Shown piece after piece: positions 11,025 to 44,423 of a DNA stretch of 64,000 nucleotides. Origin of the DNA: Pseudoips prasinana (Eukaryota; Arthropoda; Insecta; Lepidoptera; Nolidae). The DNA is taken from contig OX621263.1 in NCBI GenBank assembly GCA_951640165.1, positions 9,244,001-9,308,000 on the forward strand. The letters run 5' to 3'. Numbering within the stretch: position 1 is the stretch's first letter; each line of letters starts with the position of its first letter. The notes below the pieces were generated by a model. The model worked only from the letters and a program-made list of their open reading frames with translations, was not told the DNA's origin and made no database searches. A program made the position numbers and the translations under genes.

Positions 11025-11095
11025 TGTGCGTATGAGTGCGTGTGTGTGTATGTGTGTTTGTGTGTATTTGTGTGTGTGTGTATGTGTGTGTATAG
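11025..11095. repeat. (GT)n microsatellite
   Basis: Imperfect TG/TATG dinucleotide run, about 70 bp. Confidence 0.9.
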
Positions 11096-11229
11096 TTTAT
11101 TTATGTTGGATTCATAATGAATCTTTAGCTCAAATTTGACGTTTAATGTTTTGAACTGACAGCAGACACTTTATACCATCTAGTATTATACTCGTATCCC
11201 TGACTGATCAATATTCGTTAATAATTATT

Positions 11230-11455
11230 GATTGGCCTGTTGGTCCAGTTAGTGACCCTGAATGCCAAGTCAGAGATCGTGGGTTCGATTCACACCCAGG
11301 ACAAATCTTTGTGTGATATCTATAATATGTATGTATGTAGAAATATATAAGTATGTTTATCAGTTTTCTGATTGCCATAGAAGATACAGACTGCCTAGTT
11401 TTAGACCAGATGGCAGTGTGTTAATTGTCAACATAATTTACAAGATGTTTTAGAA
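11230..11455 (+). mobile_element. tRNA-headed SINE, diverged family
   Basis: 'ggcctgttggtccagttagt' head with B box 'ggttcgattcacacc', then 'cacccaggacaaatctttgtg' (21 bases, cited as a pattern). The tail 'gactgcctagttttagacc' differs from families A and B. Confidence 0.6.
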
Positions 11456-11457
11456 CA

Positions 11458-12025
11458 ATAATAATAATTATTATATCCTGGGATATTATTCATACACGGC
11501 CATCTGATCCCAAACTAAGCTGAGCTGGTACCATGTAAACCAGATAACTAATATATTACATATATAAGAAATGGAATCAGGCGTTACTTTGCGGGAATCC
11601 ATAACATTGAAAATACAAAATCAATATGTAGTGTTATTTCCGCTAATTGTCAGTTTAATCATGTCGGGATGCAATTTGCACCAAAGACAATATAAAAAGC
11701 AAATTGCATGCGCCAGTACGATAACCAACACGTGTTTCAGTCCTCCACGGACCATTCTCAAGGTCTGTTAACTCTTCGATCGGGCGATGGAAATTGCATC
11801 CATGCATGCATGGATGCAATTAAACTCACAATTAGCGGAATTAATACTACATATTGATTTTGTATTTTGATATTACATGTACTACTTTTCTTTTGTAAAT
11901 ACGTACTTATATAGATAATTAGACACAGAACAAACACACATGTTCATGCACATAAATTTCTGTCCTAGGTGGGAATCGAACCTGTCTCATGAAAGGCAAG
12001 CATTTACCAACCATGCCAGCCCGTC
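11458..12025 (-). mobile_element. tRNA-headed SINE ('family A'), split by a foldback insert
   Basis: The two parts 11458-11570 and about 11870-12025 form one minus-strand family A SINE. It has a B box in 'ggtgggaatcgaacc' (complement), 'ctgatcccaaactaagc', and 'cagcccgtc' at the head end. The insert at about 11571-11870 carries its own inverted repeats. The SINE head is 75 bp downstream of the serine protease stop codon, so it may lie in the 3' UTR. Confidence 0.75.
11571..11870. mobile_element. Foldback element inserted in a SINE
   Basis: The arm from 11608 (tgaaaatacaaaatcaatat...) is the inverse of the arm ending near 11868, about 50 bp with few mismatches. The centre has repeated 'ggatgcaat' motifs and a 'catgcatgcatg' palindrome. 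An extra 35 bp on the left ('aaatggaatcaggcgttac') has no partner on the right, so the right end may be truncated. Confidence 0.7.
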
Positions 12026-12099
12026 ATTTATATTCCAGTCTAACCTCTAGCCATTCTAGAATAGTAATTTAATCAATTCCTAAGCATTCATCACCTATG

Positions 12100-33723
<21,624 letters not shown>

Positions 33724-34531
33724 ATCTTCGTGGGCTCATTTTTGACAATCAAACTAACTTTGTTCCATGACTTGGGCTTGAGAAGGTGATTAACTAATCA
33801 GAATGAATCACTTTGAGTTTAATTTAAAAATACGGAATAAAATATTCAAATTTACGAACAGTTAAGGACTATAACTAAAGTCATTTAATTTATGGATACC
33901 AATTTAAACATTTCTTTATAGATAATACTAATTACGGAAAGTTTGCACCAAATAGTTCAATATAATTTATTGCGACAGATTTAAATACAGACAATGTATT
34001 TACGAACACTTTCTTCACTTTCAAATTATTCAGATTCAAAACTGTAAATTCGAAACAACACAAAACATGGCCACCAAATAAAAAAAGAAATAATTTAATT
34101 TAAATTTATATTTCGAATGTTATGATTCTATTTTTTTATGTTTGGTTGAGACGCAATACAATAGAGAAATAAATCGTATCGCGGACTTTTTACAAACAAT
34201 TTACGAACACTAAAGTTTTTCTAAATGAATTATATTTCAAATTAAATGTTCTCTTGACACATAATTTACATTGTTTACATTTAATTATTATTTAACGAAA
34301 TTATAATTATTTCACAGATAATTAATATATAAACGTGTAACACTCTTTGCGAACAATAGGCCACTAACAATAAGTGTAAAATGATTTTTACATAATGTGC
34401 GTGTGTTCTCATTTCCGTTACCGGAACTTGGGTACCGGTAGCGAATAGGAAAGTAAGAATGGAAGTGTTTGTACGAGAATTCTAAGCTATATAGTTTATT
34501 ATTATATAATATATTTATGAGAACTAGATCG
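33724..34531. other. Presumed upstream region of the serine protease
   Basis: AT-rich with no repeat family recognised. Would contain the promoter; I see no clear TATA/initiator pair. An ACCGGAACTTGGGTACCGGT-like block at 34420-34440 stands out from the AT background. Confidence 0.4.
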
Positions 34532-34617
34532 GAAATTGAGTGTGCTGTGTGTCCTTAATTGATTGTTTACTGAACTTTGTAAACAATCAATTAAGGGCAC
34601 ACAGCACACTCAATTTC
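34532..34617. repeat. Inverted repeat, 38-bp arms, 10-bp spacer
   Basis: 34532-34569 and 34580-34617, one mismatch. Confidence 0.9.
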
Positions 34618-34643
34618 ACGATAGTACTGAAATATTATTATTA

Positions 34644-34968
34644 CTAGCTGTGCCCCGCGGTTTTACCCGCGTTAAATTTTATAAATTACCACAGCTCTTC
34701 CTCCGTAGGTGATAACGTGATAATATGTAGCCTATATGTTAACCCGACCTCTTAGTATTATTCATGCAAAATTTTAAGTTAATCCATGCAGTATCTACGT
34801 TTTGAGTTTAGCCCGGACATACATACAGACAAACAGATAAACTGACAAAAATTCTAAAAACTATATTTTTGGCTTCGATATCCACTGTAGATCACGCCGC
34901 AAGTATCCTCTTTAAAAAATATTCAATGTACAGTTTTGACTTTCCTACGATTTTATTATATGTATAGA
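34644..34968 (-). mobile_element. Non-autonomous Helitron, family 1
   Basis: CTAGCTGTGCCCCGCGGTTT ... TATGTATAGA between A and T on plus; full-length. Confidence 0.85.
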
Positions 34969-35067
34969 TAAGCCTTCTGTCAGAGACCTCACAATTGCTT
35001 AGGTTCTTTATTTGATACATTAATAAATCTGTGTTAGCACACAGATAATACAATTAATGTACTACTA

Positions 35068-36810
35068 TATCATCATCATCATCATTACAGCTAAATAAGT
35101 CCACTGCTGGACAAGCCTCCCTCAAGAATCGTCTGCCATAATCGCCACGCTTGGCAGGCGGGTTGGCGATCGCAGTAAGATGGTCATCGTACTCAGAAGG
35201 AAGCTGCTGCCCGTCCTCTGGTAGATATTTCCTCGGGTCGACTTCTACGCCCCCCACGGGATGAGATGGGGTGATGATATTCTTAGGCCAAAGCTTTTGA
35301 CACGGTTGCTACTCCCATCCTGCTGGATAGGTTAGAAGCTTATGGTGTAAGAGACGTTGCCCTCAAAATATTTAGTGACTATTTAACAAAGCGGAGCCAA
35401 TGCGTTAAAGTTGATAATTACTGTAGTGAGGATGTGGGCTTGAGTTTCGGTGTACCACAAGGCAGCGTACTAGGGCCATCTTTATTTCTTTTGTATGTAA
35501 ATAGCCTTTGCCTTCTCTCTATTCCAAATTGCAAAATACTTGCTTTTGCCGACGACACAGTTTTATTAATTAGCGGAGACACTTGGGAGTCCACACAATC
35601 CTCCGCGGAGAACGCTCTTAAAACTGTCATGGAGTGGCTTGCAGTTAGTTCACTGACTTTGAATGTCTCCAAGACCCGCTTTATTGCATTTTCAGCGAAC
35701 TCCAAATCACAGCCCAAAATATTAAACATCAAGGCTCACAACTGTACTTCTACATCTGCTACTTGTAACTGTCTTGCGATCCAAAGAGCTAGTGAGGTAA
35801 GGTACTTGGGTGTTCAAATTGATTGCACACTAAGTTGGCGAAATCATATTGATACGACTATCACACGTGTTCGAAAGTTAATGTTCCCACTTAAAAAGTT
35901 GCGATACGTTGCAGATCTACCCCTCATTAAGACTGTCTACCTATCATTAGTCCAATCTATATTGGCCTATTGTATAGTAGTCTGGGGAGGTGCTTTTAAA
36001 ACTTCTATGCTCCGACTTGAAAGAGCGCAGAGAGCTGTCCTAAAAGTCCTCCTAGGTAAACCTTTCCGTTACTCTACAAACCAGCTATACAAAGACACCT
36101 CAGTACTTACAGTCAGGCAGATATTCGTGCTCCGAACCATTCTTCGCAAACACTCTTCCCTTTCATACGAACCTCAGGCATTAGCTAAGAAGCGCCGTAA
36201 AGATGTGATCTGCCCAGCAGTTCGTATAAAATCTGCACTGGCAGGCCGACACTATCAATGCCTCAGTAGTCGCCTCTACAATAAAATAAATAAAATTTGC
36301 AATATATATCCTCACTCTACACAAAAGTGCAAGTCATTGGTATCAAACGCCCTACAGGGTCAATCCTATGAGTTTACTGAAGGTCTGATTGTTAGTGACC
36401 TATAACTACTTACTTATATTCTATAATATATATACATATACCAATACACACACACATACACTGAAACACACACACCCACATTTTTACCATGCATGCTTTA
36501 ATTACTTCTGTTTTACTTTAATTCTAGTTTTAGTTGTTAGTGTTAAGCCTTTTTTTTATGTTTAACTATTTTTTTTTCCCTATAATTGTATGTGCTCTTT
36601 AAATTGTAAGAGGAGGGGGCGTTGGTGTCTGTCACACAGTGTATACTAGCACGGACACCGCCGTTTACTCTATCTTCACATTAGTTTCCTACAAAAATTG
36701 TACTTTTAACTTTAAGATAGATACTATGTACAAAATCCTTATTTATTGAATAAAGATTATTATTATTATTATTCTGATTCTGATATTTGTCGCCGTCACC
36801 ACACAGCAAC
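35068..36810 (-). mobile_element. RTE-derived repeat ('family C'), split by a LINE
   Basis: Left part 35068-35283 ('atcatcatcattacagc' to 'gggtgatgatattct') and right part from about 36776 ('gatatttgtcgccgtcacc', 'cacacagc') rejoin as in intact copies. Confidence 0.8.
35284..36770 (+). pseudogene. 5'-truncated LINE, RT C-terminal part with 323-codon open frame
   Basis: The frame is open from 35287 to the stop at 36405: AKAFDTVATPILLDRLEAYG (RT motif A), GVPQGSVLGPSLFLLYVN, FADDTVLLISG (motif C), LERAQRAVLKVLLGKPFRYS and the C-terminal tail. The 3' UTR has a (CA)n run, 'cacggacaccgccg', and ends (ATT)n. Same family as the broken copy at 5150-6180, but still open. It lacks the endonuclease and N-terminal RT, so it is dead on insertion. 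The junctions suggest a short 'attct' target duplication. Confidence 0.9.
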
Positions 36811-37359
36811 TACTATATACTATGTATTAATACAGGATACACAATAGTAAACCTAGTGAATTAATAGGCATAAAGAAAACAATAAAAAAATATAAACCTG
36901 CATGACTGTGATGAAAATTTTAGTCCACACTAATTAGCTGAAGCGCTAACTTTCAACTTATGGTCTCTTTGTGCGGTACCATTTTGGACACTCTAAGTTG
37001 GTATGGTACCTTGGTTGTCATTTAACCTTGCTAAGTAACTGCTGCTAGTACTTACTTCATTAATGTCATGATAGACAGTTAATGCATGCAGTTTGCATAT
37101 CTGTGGAGCTTCCGGTCGATCTGACTTATTACCCGTGATATTTCCGCCAATACATCACCCTTATCTATGGTAATATTATCGCTAAGATAATGGCCTATCC
37201 TGTAATATAGTTTATGACAGAAATTTAATCATAGTACAAACTAGGAAACGAAGCGGTTTTTGTTATGAAGATCTCGCTATAAACTTTCTTGGGTTATGTA
37301 CCTAGTATGAGCCTATACAATAAATATAATGGCTATAATATAGTATAAAATAAATAAAA

Positions 37360-37632
37360 AATAAAAAAGGTTTTTATTCACGTAGACTTTAAAAAAGCGC
37401 TTGTAAATAGTCAAAACATGTTTGTAGTAATATAGTTGTATACATTATTATTTCTAGTAACATAGATATTTAGGTACATATTGTATGAAAACATTTATAA
37501 ATTTATTTTATTATAGCAATGATATTTAGCTAGCTCGTCTCAAGTTATTGTCAAGAAATTATGTTTAATTATCTAGTTTAAGTTTAATATTTTTACTACA
37601 TATTGTCAATGGTTCTGTCTATATTAAGGTGT
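37360..37632 (-). mobile_element. LINE-tail-like repeat ('family K'), inverted copy
   Basis: 'aaaaaggtttttattcacg', 'ttaaaaaagcgcttgtaaat', 'gctagctcgtctcaagttat', 'caatggttctgtctatatta'; complement of 15355-15910. Confidence 0.7.
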
Positions 37633-37807
37633 TATTATTATGACGGACCTTGTGTTAATAACGACGGTCGCGCTTTAATGCTACCACCGGATCCAATGCG
37701 CCCCAACTGAGAAGACCCAGCGAAACAAACTCAGTGGGTTCATCTACTACCGGTTTCAACACGACCCAGTTGAGACGGTATGAACTACCTATACTTACAA
37801 TAAATAA

Positions 37808-38285
37808 ATGGTTGGCGAGTTTGGTAGATGCCTTTAATACCGCAGTTTGTGGGTTCTAGTCCCACCCAGGATACCTAGATATTTATATGCATGAACATGT
37901 CTGTTTGTCCTGACTCTAGGTGTAATCTATACATATAATAAAGTCGTAGGAAAGTCAAAACTGTACATTGAATTTTTTTTTAAGGATACTTGGGGCGTGA
38001 TCTGCATTTGATATCAAAGCCAAAAATATAGTTTTTCGAATGTTTGTCTGTTTATCTGTTTGTCTGTATGTATGTCCGGGCTAAACTCAAAAAGTACTGC
38101 ATGGATTTACTTCAAATTTTGCATGAATATTACTAAGAGGTCGGGTCAACATATACGCTGCATATTATCACGCTATCACCTACGGGGGAGGAGCTGTAAT
38201 AATTTATAAAATTTAACACGGGTAAAACCGCGGGGCACAGCTAGTTATCTATATAAGTACATATTTATTTACAAAAAAAAAGTGA
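37808..38285 (+). mobile_element. tRNA-headed SINE ('family A'), split by a Helitron
   Basis: 37808-37925 is the head ('ggttggcgagtttggtagat', 'gggttctagtcccaccc', 'catgtctgtttgtcctgac') and 38245-38285 continues 'ttatctatataagtacat'. The tail is truncated. Confidence 0.8.
37926..38244 (+). mobile_element. Non-autonomous Helitron, family 1, with proven AT target site
   Basis: TCTATACATATAATAAAGTC ... CCGCGGGGCACAGCTAG. Its removal fuses 'gtgtaa' and 'ttatctatat', exactly the SINE sequence at 55594 and 61797. Insertion was between A and T with nothing duplicated. Confidence 0.93.
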
Positions 38286-38326
38286 GATAGAAAATGTGTG
38301 CTCGCACGTCTCTCTTTTACTAACAT

Positions 38327-38588
38327 TAATAATAATAATAATAATATCTGGGGACAATGTCACACAGATCATCCTAGCCCCAAACTAAGCAAAGCTTGTA
38401 CTATGGGTGCCAGGTGACGATATACATACTTATATAGATAGATAAATACTTAAATACATAGAAAACATCCATGACTCAGAAACAAATGTTCGTGCTCATC
38501 ACACAAATATTTGCACTTACTGGGATTCGAACCCAGGACCACCAGCTTCGTAGGCAGGAGCACTACCAACTAGGCTACGATGACCGTC
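38327..38588 (-). mobile_element. tRNA-headed SINE ('family B')
   Basis: Full copy; (aat)n, 'gtcacacagatcatcctagc', 'cactgggattcgaaccc'-like B box, 'ctaggctacgatgaccgtc'. Confidence 0.85.
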
Positions 38589-38726
38589 GACGTCGATAAT
38601 ATATGAAACCTAACTCCTTCTTGACTTCTTTTCGCCTCGCCCGATGACACTTTTCGTGAATTATTCCGGTTCAATACCCCGTCTTCGATACCCCGGGGGA
38701 TCCATTTTGTTTTATAATATTTACTA

Positions 38727-39024
38727 CTAGCTGGGCCCCGCGGTTTTACCCGCGTTAAGCTTTATAAATTATCACAGGTCCTTCCCCGTAGGTTATAGCG
38801 TGATAATATGTAGCCTATATGTTGACCCGGCCTCTTAGTAATATTCACGCAAAAAGAGTTTAGCCCGGACATACATACAGACAAACAGACACACAGACAA
38901 AAATTCTACAAGCTATATATTTGGCTTCGACTTCGATTATAGATCTCGCCCCAAGTATCCTTTTAAAAAAAATTTCAATGTACCTACAGTTTTGACTTTC
39001 CTACGAGTTTATTATATGTATAGA
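38727..39024 (-). mobile_element. Non-autonomous Helitron, family 1
   Basis: CTAGCTGGGCCCCGCGGTTT ... TATGTATAGA; slightly shortened. Confidence 0.82.
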
Positions 39025-39336
39025 TTCCGCTCTGAACCATCGTGCAGGGTATCACAAAAAAATTTAAATATTTTATTCCGCTTAAATACCATAGTTATAT
39101 ATTAACAAATTTTTGGAACAGTCAGCAACAAAAAGATGATAAAGTTTACAGTGGATCAATCGGGGAATAAAACATGATTATAATCGGCAGGGGATCAAAT
39201 CAGGGAATCCAACCGGAATAAACCCTTTTCGTAACGCTCTCGTCACGCGTTCACCAGTTTAGTTCCCAAATCATCTGGTTTCCATAGTACAAGCTCTGTT
39301 CAGTTTGGGATCAAATAGAATCATCATATTAGTCTA

Positions 39337-39872
39337 ATGACGTCCACTACCAAAAGATTTTCACTATGGAAACTTGTCCATCATTCGGAGGGAAATACCA
39401 TGGCGTTGATATTTCTGTGTAAAGCCTATAGAACAGTAAGCACAGAGGCCCTACCTGTCCTAGCGGGTGTACTTCCGGTTGATCTTGAAGTTCAAAGGCG
39501 AGCAGCAATATATTATTCTACGCGCGAAAATTTAGAAAATGATTTCTTATCATAACGCGACCGTACGAAAATAACCAGGCTATTTATGCCAATAGCTGAC
39601 TTAAATGACGAACTATTAAATGAATGGCAATGTAGATGGAATAGCTCAACCAAGGGTCGCCATCTGCACCAGTTCTTTCCGGATGTACGCGAACGGTTAA
39701 ATAAAACTTGGCTAATCATAGACCATTGTGTTGCACAATTTCTTACCGGACACGGTAACTTTCAAAGTAAATTGTTTAGTTTCAAATTAGTATCTTCACC
39801 AATTTGTCTGTGCTCAACTTCCAGTAACGAATATGAACAAACTGCTCACCACATCCTTTGGGAGTGTGTATT
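39337..39872 (+). pseudogene. R1/I-like LINE C-terminal fragment
   Basis: CKAYRTVSTEALPVLAGVLP (39400-39480), then after a frame break WNSSTKGRHLHQFFPDVRER, FLTGHGNFQSKLFSF and AHHILWEC. These are the RT-to-RNase H junction and the CCHC-type tail of R1/I-group LINEs. Its 3' end is cut by a SINE. Confidence 0.8.
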
Positions 39873-39975
39873 TATCTATCTTTATAAGAATGTATATCGT
39901 CGCCTGGTACCCATAATACAAGCTTTGCTTAGTTTGGGGCTAGGATGATCTGTGTGACATTGTCCCTAGATATTA
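39873..39975 (+). mobile_element. tRNA-headed SINE ('family B'), 5'-truncated
   Basis: 'tatctatctttataagaatg', 'tatatcgtcgcctggtaccc', 'gatctgtgtgacattgtccc' and a short tail; the head is missing. Confidence 0.75.
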
Positions 39976-39980
39976 TATTA

Positions 39981-40045
39981 CAAGCTCTGCTTAGTTTGGG
40001 ATCACATGACCGTGTGTTAATAATGTCCTAAGATTTTATTATAAG
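39981..40045 (+). mobile_element. tRNA-headed SINE ('family A'), 3' end only
   Basis: 'acaagctctgcttagtttgg', 'gatcacatgaccgtgtgtta', 'aatgtcctaagattttatta'. Confidence 0.65.
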
Positions 40046-40280
40046 ACCTGCTGTGTGGTGACGCCGCACGAATATCAGACAGAATATCATCACCCCTTCT
40101 AATCCCGTGAGGGGAGTAGAATTCGACCCGAGGGAGTGTCTGCCACAGGGCGGGCAGCGTCTGTTTGAGTACTATTACCATCATACTGCGATCGCCAACC
40201 GTGCCAAGCGTGGTGATTATGGCATATGTCCAGCAGTGGACTTTTTATAAGTGTTATTAGTGATGATGATAATTATTATT
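40046..40280 (+). mobile_element. RTE-derived repeat ('family C')
   Basis: 'ctgtgtggtgacgccgcacg', 'atcatcaccccttctaatcc', 'ctgcgatcgccaacc', 'gtggtgattatggcatatg', 'ccagcagtggac' and (gat)n. Confidence 0.7.
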
Positions 40281-40460
40281 ATTGTTTGATGCCAGCGCCA
40301 TCTATTAACCCTTCATTTCCGTATCCATTAACACTTTTTTTTTTAAATCTTTATTAATAAGGGGTTTTTATCCACACGGATACGTCAACCCCATTGTACC
40401 TTATGCTTTATTAACACACAACTGTACCTATTTAATAAACTATGAAAATTGAAAAGAGAA

Positions 40461-41160
40461 TCACCGACTAGACTTTTGAATTAAACCACAAATTATGCGT
40501 TTAGTCTTTTCAGATTTAGGGTATGCCAAAATATTTTGGATCAGACCAACATCCCACATATTTAAATTAAACTCCCTAGTCAGAGATTCCCTTATATGCT
40601 TGTTCTTAGCACATTCCACCAGCAAATGTTGCACATCTTCAAGCTTGTTGCATCTCTCACAATTAGATGATGCAGCCTTTCTCATCAAAAAAGCAAATTT
40701 TGCCAATGGAAAGTGGCCAGAACGAAGCCTTAACGCTAACTAAATATAACTCCTAGATAAACTTTTATCATCAAGCCATGGCCCACGAGGCGGCTCGTTT
40801 TGGATGCCATTAACACTTAAATTCCCGCAAAAGATGGCGCTTCTTGCACCTTTAAGTTCCATTGCTACGTTTAAATCATATTCTTGTGTTTCGTTTGTTA
40901 TAATCAGAAACAAACACCTGTTTTCTTTTTATATTCCAGTCCAAAATTAATTCCCTCCCTGAAGGCAGGCTATTGTTAGCAGAGCCTATTAAATACTTGA
41001 CACATTTTCGCGGGATAATCGCTTTTGTTCTTAATGATTCTGGCATCATTATAACGCTATTAATATAACAATGCTCTGTAAGATGGTCGAATAAGTTATT
41101 CATAGACTCTATTCTTAAAAATATTTCAGTTTTCAGAAACTTAATCAACGGAACTCTTGA
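40461..41160 (-). pseudogene. LINE C-terminal fragment with CCHC-type tail
   Basis: 41148-40876 reads SMNNLFDHLTEHCYINSVIM and GSANNSLPSGRELILDWN. 40860-40745 reads NGIQNEPPRGPWLDDKSLSR. 40740-40461 reads LRSGHFPLAKFAFLMRKAAS, NCERCNKLEDVQHLLVEC. The Cys-x2-Cys...His...Cys tail is typical of LINEs with RNase H. Stops break the frame. Confidence 0.75.
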
Positions 41161-41304
41161 AATATAAAAAACGGTATAGCAATTTGCAACTTTTTTTGAA
41201 AATCTACGAGTGTCTGAACATCATCAGTGGGTAACCTTTGACCTAGATTTTATGGACACCATAAGGTCCGCTGGTTTTTCAGCTGTCCTCCTTTTTTAAA
41301 TCCC

Positions 41305-41492
41305 CCTTCGTTCTGATTAAATTCGTTACGTGATCCAACACAGTTGGAGCGTTTCCCCGGGACATGCGTGAGCCTCACGGCTCAGTGTCATTTCATTGTG
41401 TGCCACTGTTGACCCTGGCTAAAAGGAGTTGCAGTAGTGGGTAACGTGGAGGGACTAGTCCCTTAACCTCAATAAAATGATTTAGTCACAAT
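41305..41492 (+). repeat. Dispersed repeat, unknown class, copy 2
   Basis: Partner of 9955-10137: 'ttctgattaaattcgttacg', 'gtgtcatttcattgtgtgcc', 'ggagttgcagtagtgggta', 'ggactagtccc'. Confidence 0.55.
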
Positions 41493-41922
41493 TGGTTGAC
41501 AATGCTTTTTTCATTAAGTCCATTATTGTAGTGGTGAATAAATTCAAAAAATAAACGTGTTATAAAAGAAAACCGAAAGTTACTATTTTTAGGTACCCTT
41601 AAACATTAGTTTCTTAATAAACCAATGATTGACATTTTCTGATAGAGTCACTTAAATCAAGTGACATTTATTAGTAAGAAAGACAAGTTATTGTATACAG
41701 AATGAATTGCAATATTTTTAATGTGCACGATATCACAGAATAAACACATAATATAGTATATAATCTGAGCGTGGACCCCAACAATGCGTGTTACAACCTT
41801 TTATATCTTAATTGATTGGATCAGATGAAAATTGAATTATATTAAAAATTCACAGCAAACAGTTTCATTTATCATATACAGAACAGATGATTCATATTCT
41901 TTTAAATTACTACAAAAACATA

Positions 41923-42022
41923 TCAAGAAAATCGTCTACATAGATCTGACATTTTTTTACCTTACCTTAAATTATATGAAATTATTAAAAAAATGTCAGA
42001 TCTATGTAGACGATTTTCTTGA
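41923..42022. repeat. Perfect inverted repeat, 36-bp arms, 28-bp spacer
   Basis: tcaagaaaatcgtctacata... (41923-41958) matches the complement of 41987-42022 without mismatch. Confidence 0.95.
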
Positions 42023-42147
42023 CTAGTACTACTTTCAAATGTTAAACCAATGAATTTATTTACGGGCTCTACAGTTTTCGAGTAAAGTGATGACAATTAA
42101 TATTAAGTAAACACAAAATCAATGCATACTGTTAGTAAAATTATATA

Positions 42148-42274
42148 GTACACACGGCTACACATCAAACTATACATTTCCAGTATAAGCTGACCTCGCT
42201 TTGTATAGGATTTCGATACAATAACAGGTCAGCTTATATTGGAAATGTATAGCTTGATATGTAGCCGTGCGTAC
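42148..42274. mobile_element. Short MITE-like palindrome, 49-bp arms
   Basis: gtacacacggctacacatca ... with arm 42226-42274 complementary apart from a few changes; spacer 29 bp. Ends in GTAC on both sides. Confidence 0.8.
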
Positions 42275-42536
42275 ATGAATAGTACCAATGGTGGCCTTAG
42301 CGATATCTTCTAGGTAACCAATTTGGCCAAATTATAGGCCAAAATATATTACAGAAAACCGTCGATTGGTACTATATTCTTTGATTCTTACAAAGAACAA
42401 GTATTTCCATGGCCATAAAATGATGGAGTTTCAGTATGTTTTGTGTCTGTAAAACGACTTATGTCCCGCGATTATTTCAGTTAGGGTGGGGAATGAAGAT
42501 GATTCAATTGGCGTAATTAACTCTCACAGTCTCTCA

Positions 42537-43020
42537 CAGAGGCTCTCATCAGTCCGTAAGTGATTGACGAAGTTAAGCTACTAGCTTCGCGGTTAATCCT
42601 AAGTGATTTAATTTTTGAGCCTTTCCATGCTTCGTAGAGCACGTTATGCTGTACGTCCCGATTATAATCATTAAACAACAGCCGTTAAGCCATATCAGAG
42701 GCCTACTGGGTGGCCTAAATAATATAATAATAATAATAATATCTGGAGACAATGTCACACAGATCATCCTAGCCCCAAACTAAGCAAAGCTTGTACTATG
42801 GGTACCAGGCGACGATATACGTACTTATATAGATAGATAAATACTTATATACATAGAAAACATCCATGACTCAGCAACAAATATTCGTGCTCATCACATA
42901 AATATTTGCACTTACCGGGATTCGAACCCAGGACCACCAGCTTTGTAGGCAGGAGCACTACCAACGCTACGGTGACCGTCAATAACTCTAACACTAGGGT
43001 AACCACTGCTATACGATAGG
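42537..43020 (+). mobile_element. 5S rRNA-derived SINE, copy 3, split by SINE B
   Basis: 42537-42722 is the head ('gattgacgaagttaagctac', 'gagcacgttatgctgt'). 42981-43020 resumes 'aataactctaacactagggt'. The family B SINE sits between. Confidence 0.7.
42723..42980 (-). mobile_element. tRNA-headed SINE ('family B') nested in the 5S SINE
   Basis: (ata)n, 'gtcacacagatcatcctagc', 'accgggattcgaacccagg', 'ctacggtgaccgtc'. Confidence 0.85.
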
Positions 43021-43334
43021 TTAGTATTTAACGACAGCACAATTGGTATGTGTAGTATGTCAAGTTGTACAACTATAAATATTTAAGCTGTGACTCTACA
43101 CCGTATGCCATAATGCTTGACTTTTAACCTAGTACTATAAGTTATGTATTAAACAATGACTTGTGCTTATATTGAAATGGCAGCTAGTTTCGATAAGAAA
43201 CCTTTACATAGACTTTCTTTTAAATAACATTGATTAAATGACTAGGTTTGACAATTGCATTAGGTGCCAAAATATCCGGCTTCTGTTCAATAAAACAAAT
43301 TTTTAACATGACAGTTAGCCTAGGTGCCTTTCAC

Positions 43335-43510
43335 CGTTTCACCTGACAATAAATAAATAATAATAATAGATAGATTAACTTTTTACTGTACACCAGTAGT
43401 AAAATCACACAGTACATGAGCATATAATTAAAATGTACACAATTGTCGGTCTTATCACTAACATCTCTTCCAGACAACCAAGGAATGGACAAATATGGGG
43501 AGTTTTTAAT
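43335..43510 (-). mobile_element. LINE 3' end (CR1-like tail)
   Basis: (aataa)n, 'gtcggtcttatcactaacat', 'ctcttccagacaaccaagg'; complement of 2890-3060. Confidence 0.6.
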
Positions 43511-43710
43511 AGGACAGTTGTCGGTGTACATTAACCTTATTATCCGTACCTGCCCATTATTGGTACTCAGTACAAAAGCCTACTATATACACACATACAT
43601 ATAATCTTGTACATGAGGCGCCCCTAACGCGTGCTCTCCGTACTCTTAACCTTATTGCAGCTGAGATCGACCTAATTGTGTGTTCTTTGAGTGAGTTCAC
43701 GAGAAGTGCA

Positions 43711-43888
43711 TCACACTAATATTATAAAAGCGAAAGTTTGTGAGTGTGTATGTTTGTTACTTCTTCACGTCTAAACGGCTGGAGCGATTTCTATAAAATT
43801 TTGGTATGGAGTTAGCTGACGCCCTAAATTAACATATAGGCTATAATTTATAAAATTTAACGCGAGTCAAACTACGGGGCACAGCTAG
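43711..43888 (+). mobile_element. Non-autonomous Helitron, family 2
   Basis: A|TCACACTAATATTATAAAAG ... CTACGGGGCACAGCTAG|T; body 'gaaagtttgtgagtgtgtat' and 'acggctggagcgatttc'. Confidence 0.78.
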
Positions 43889-44423
43889 TTATTCATAATT
43901 AGTTATAAGTAAAATTGTATTGTACTTAGATAAGCACTCTATCACATTGGACTTATACCTGTAATAATAGATTTAAGAGGAAATAAATAAATAATAAATA
44001 GATATTTACATATTACATATCTACTTGTCCTACTAAAGAATGGTCATTGAGATAGTGGGAATTCCTTTGTGTTCATAACTTAGTTACAATTGTTACAAAT
44101 AACTTAATTGTCTTTAAGCGCAATCCATGCGATTAACATTCAAGTGTCAATCTTGGTTATTGAATTTCATAGCAATAATGTAGAGATTAATGACTAAATT
44201 GGCCTCCCAGTAACACTAATGAGTAACACTGAAAGAACCAAGCCCCTGGCGCCTTGCGTAAAATTGAGAAAGCCTCTCAGCTTTGGACTACATTCCATGT
44301 AAGTAAGTATTTGTCATGCGTTTTCTAATATCTAGAACTGTTACGTATTTGTACTAATTTTTGTTTTTATTTATTTGTTTTTGACCTTTCACGCCGCAGG
44401 TCGTGATTTTGATTCCCACCCAG

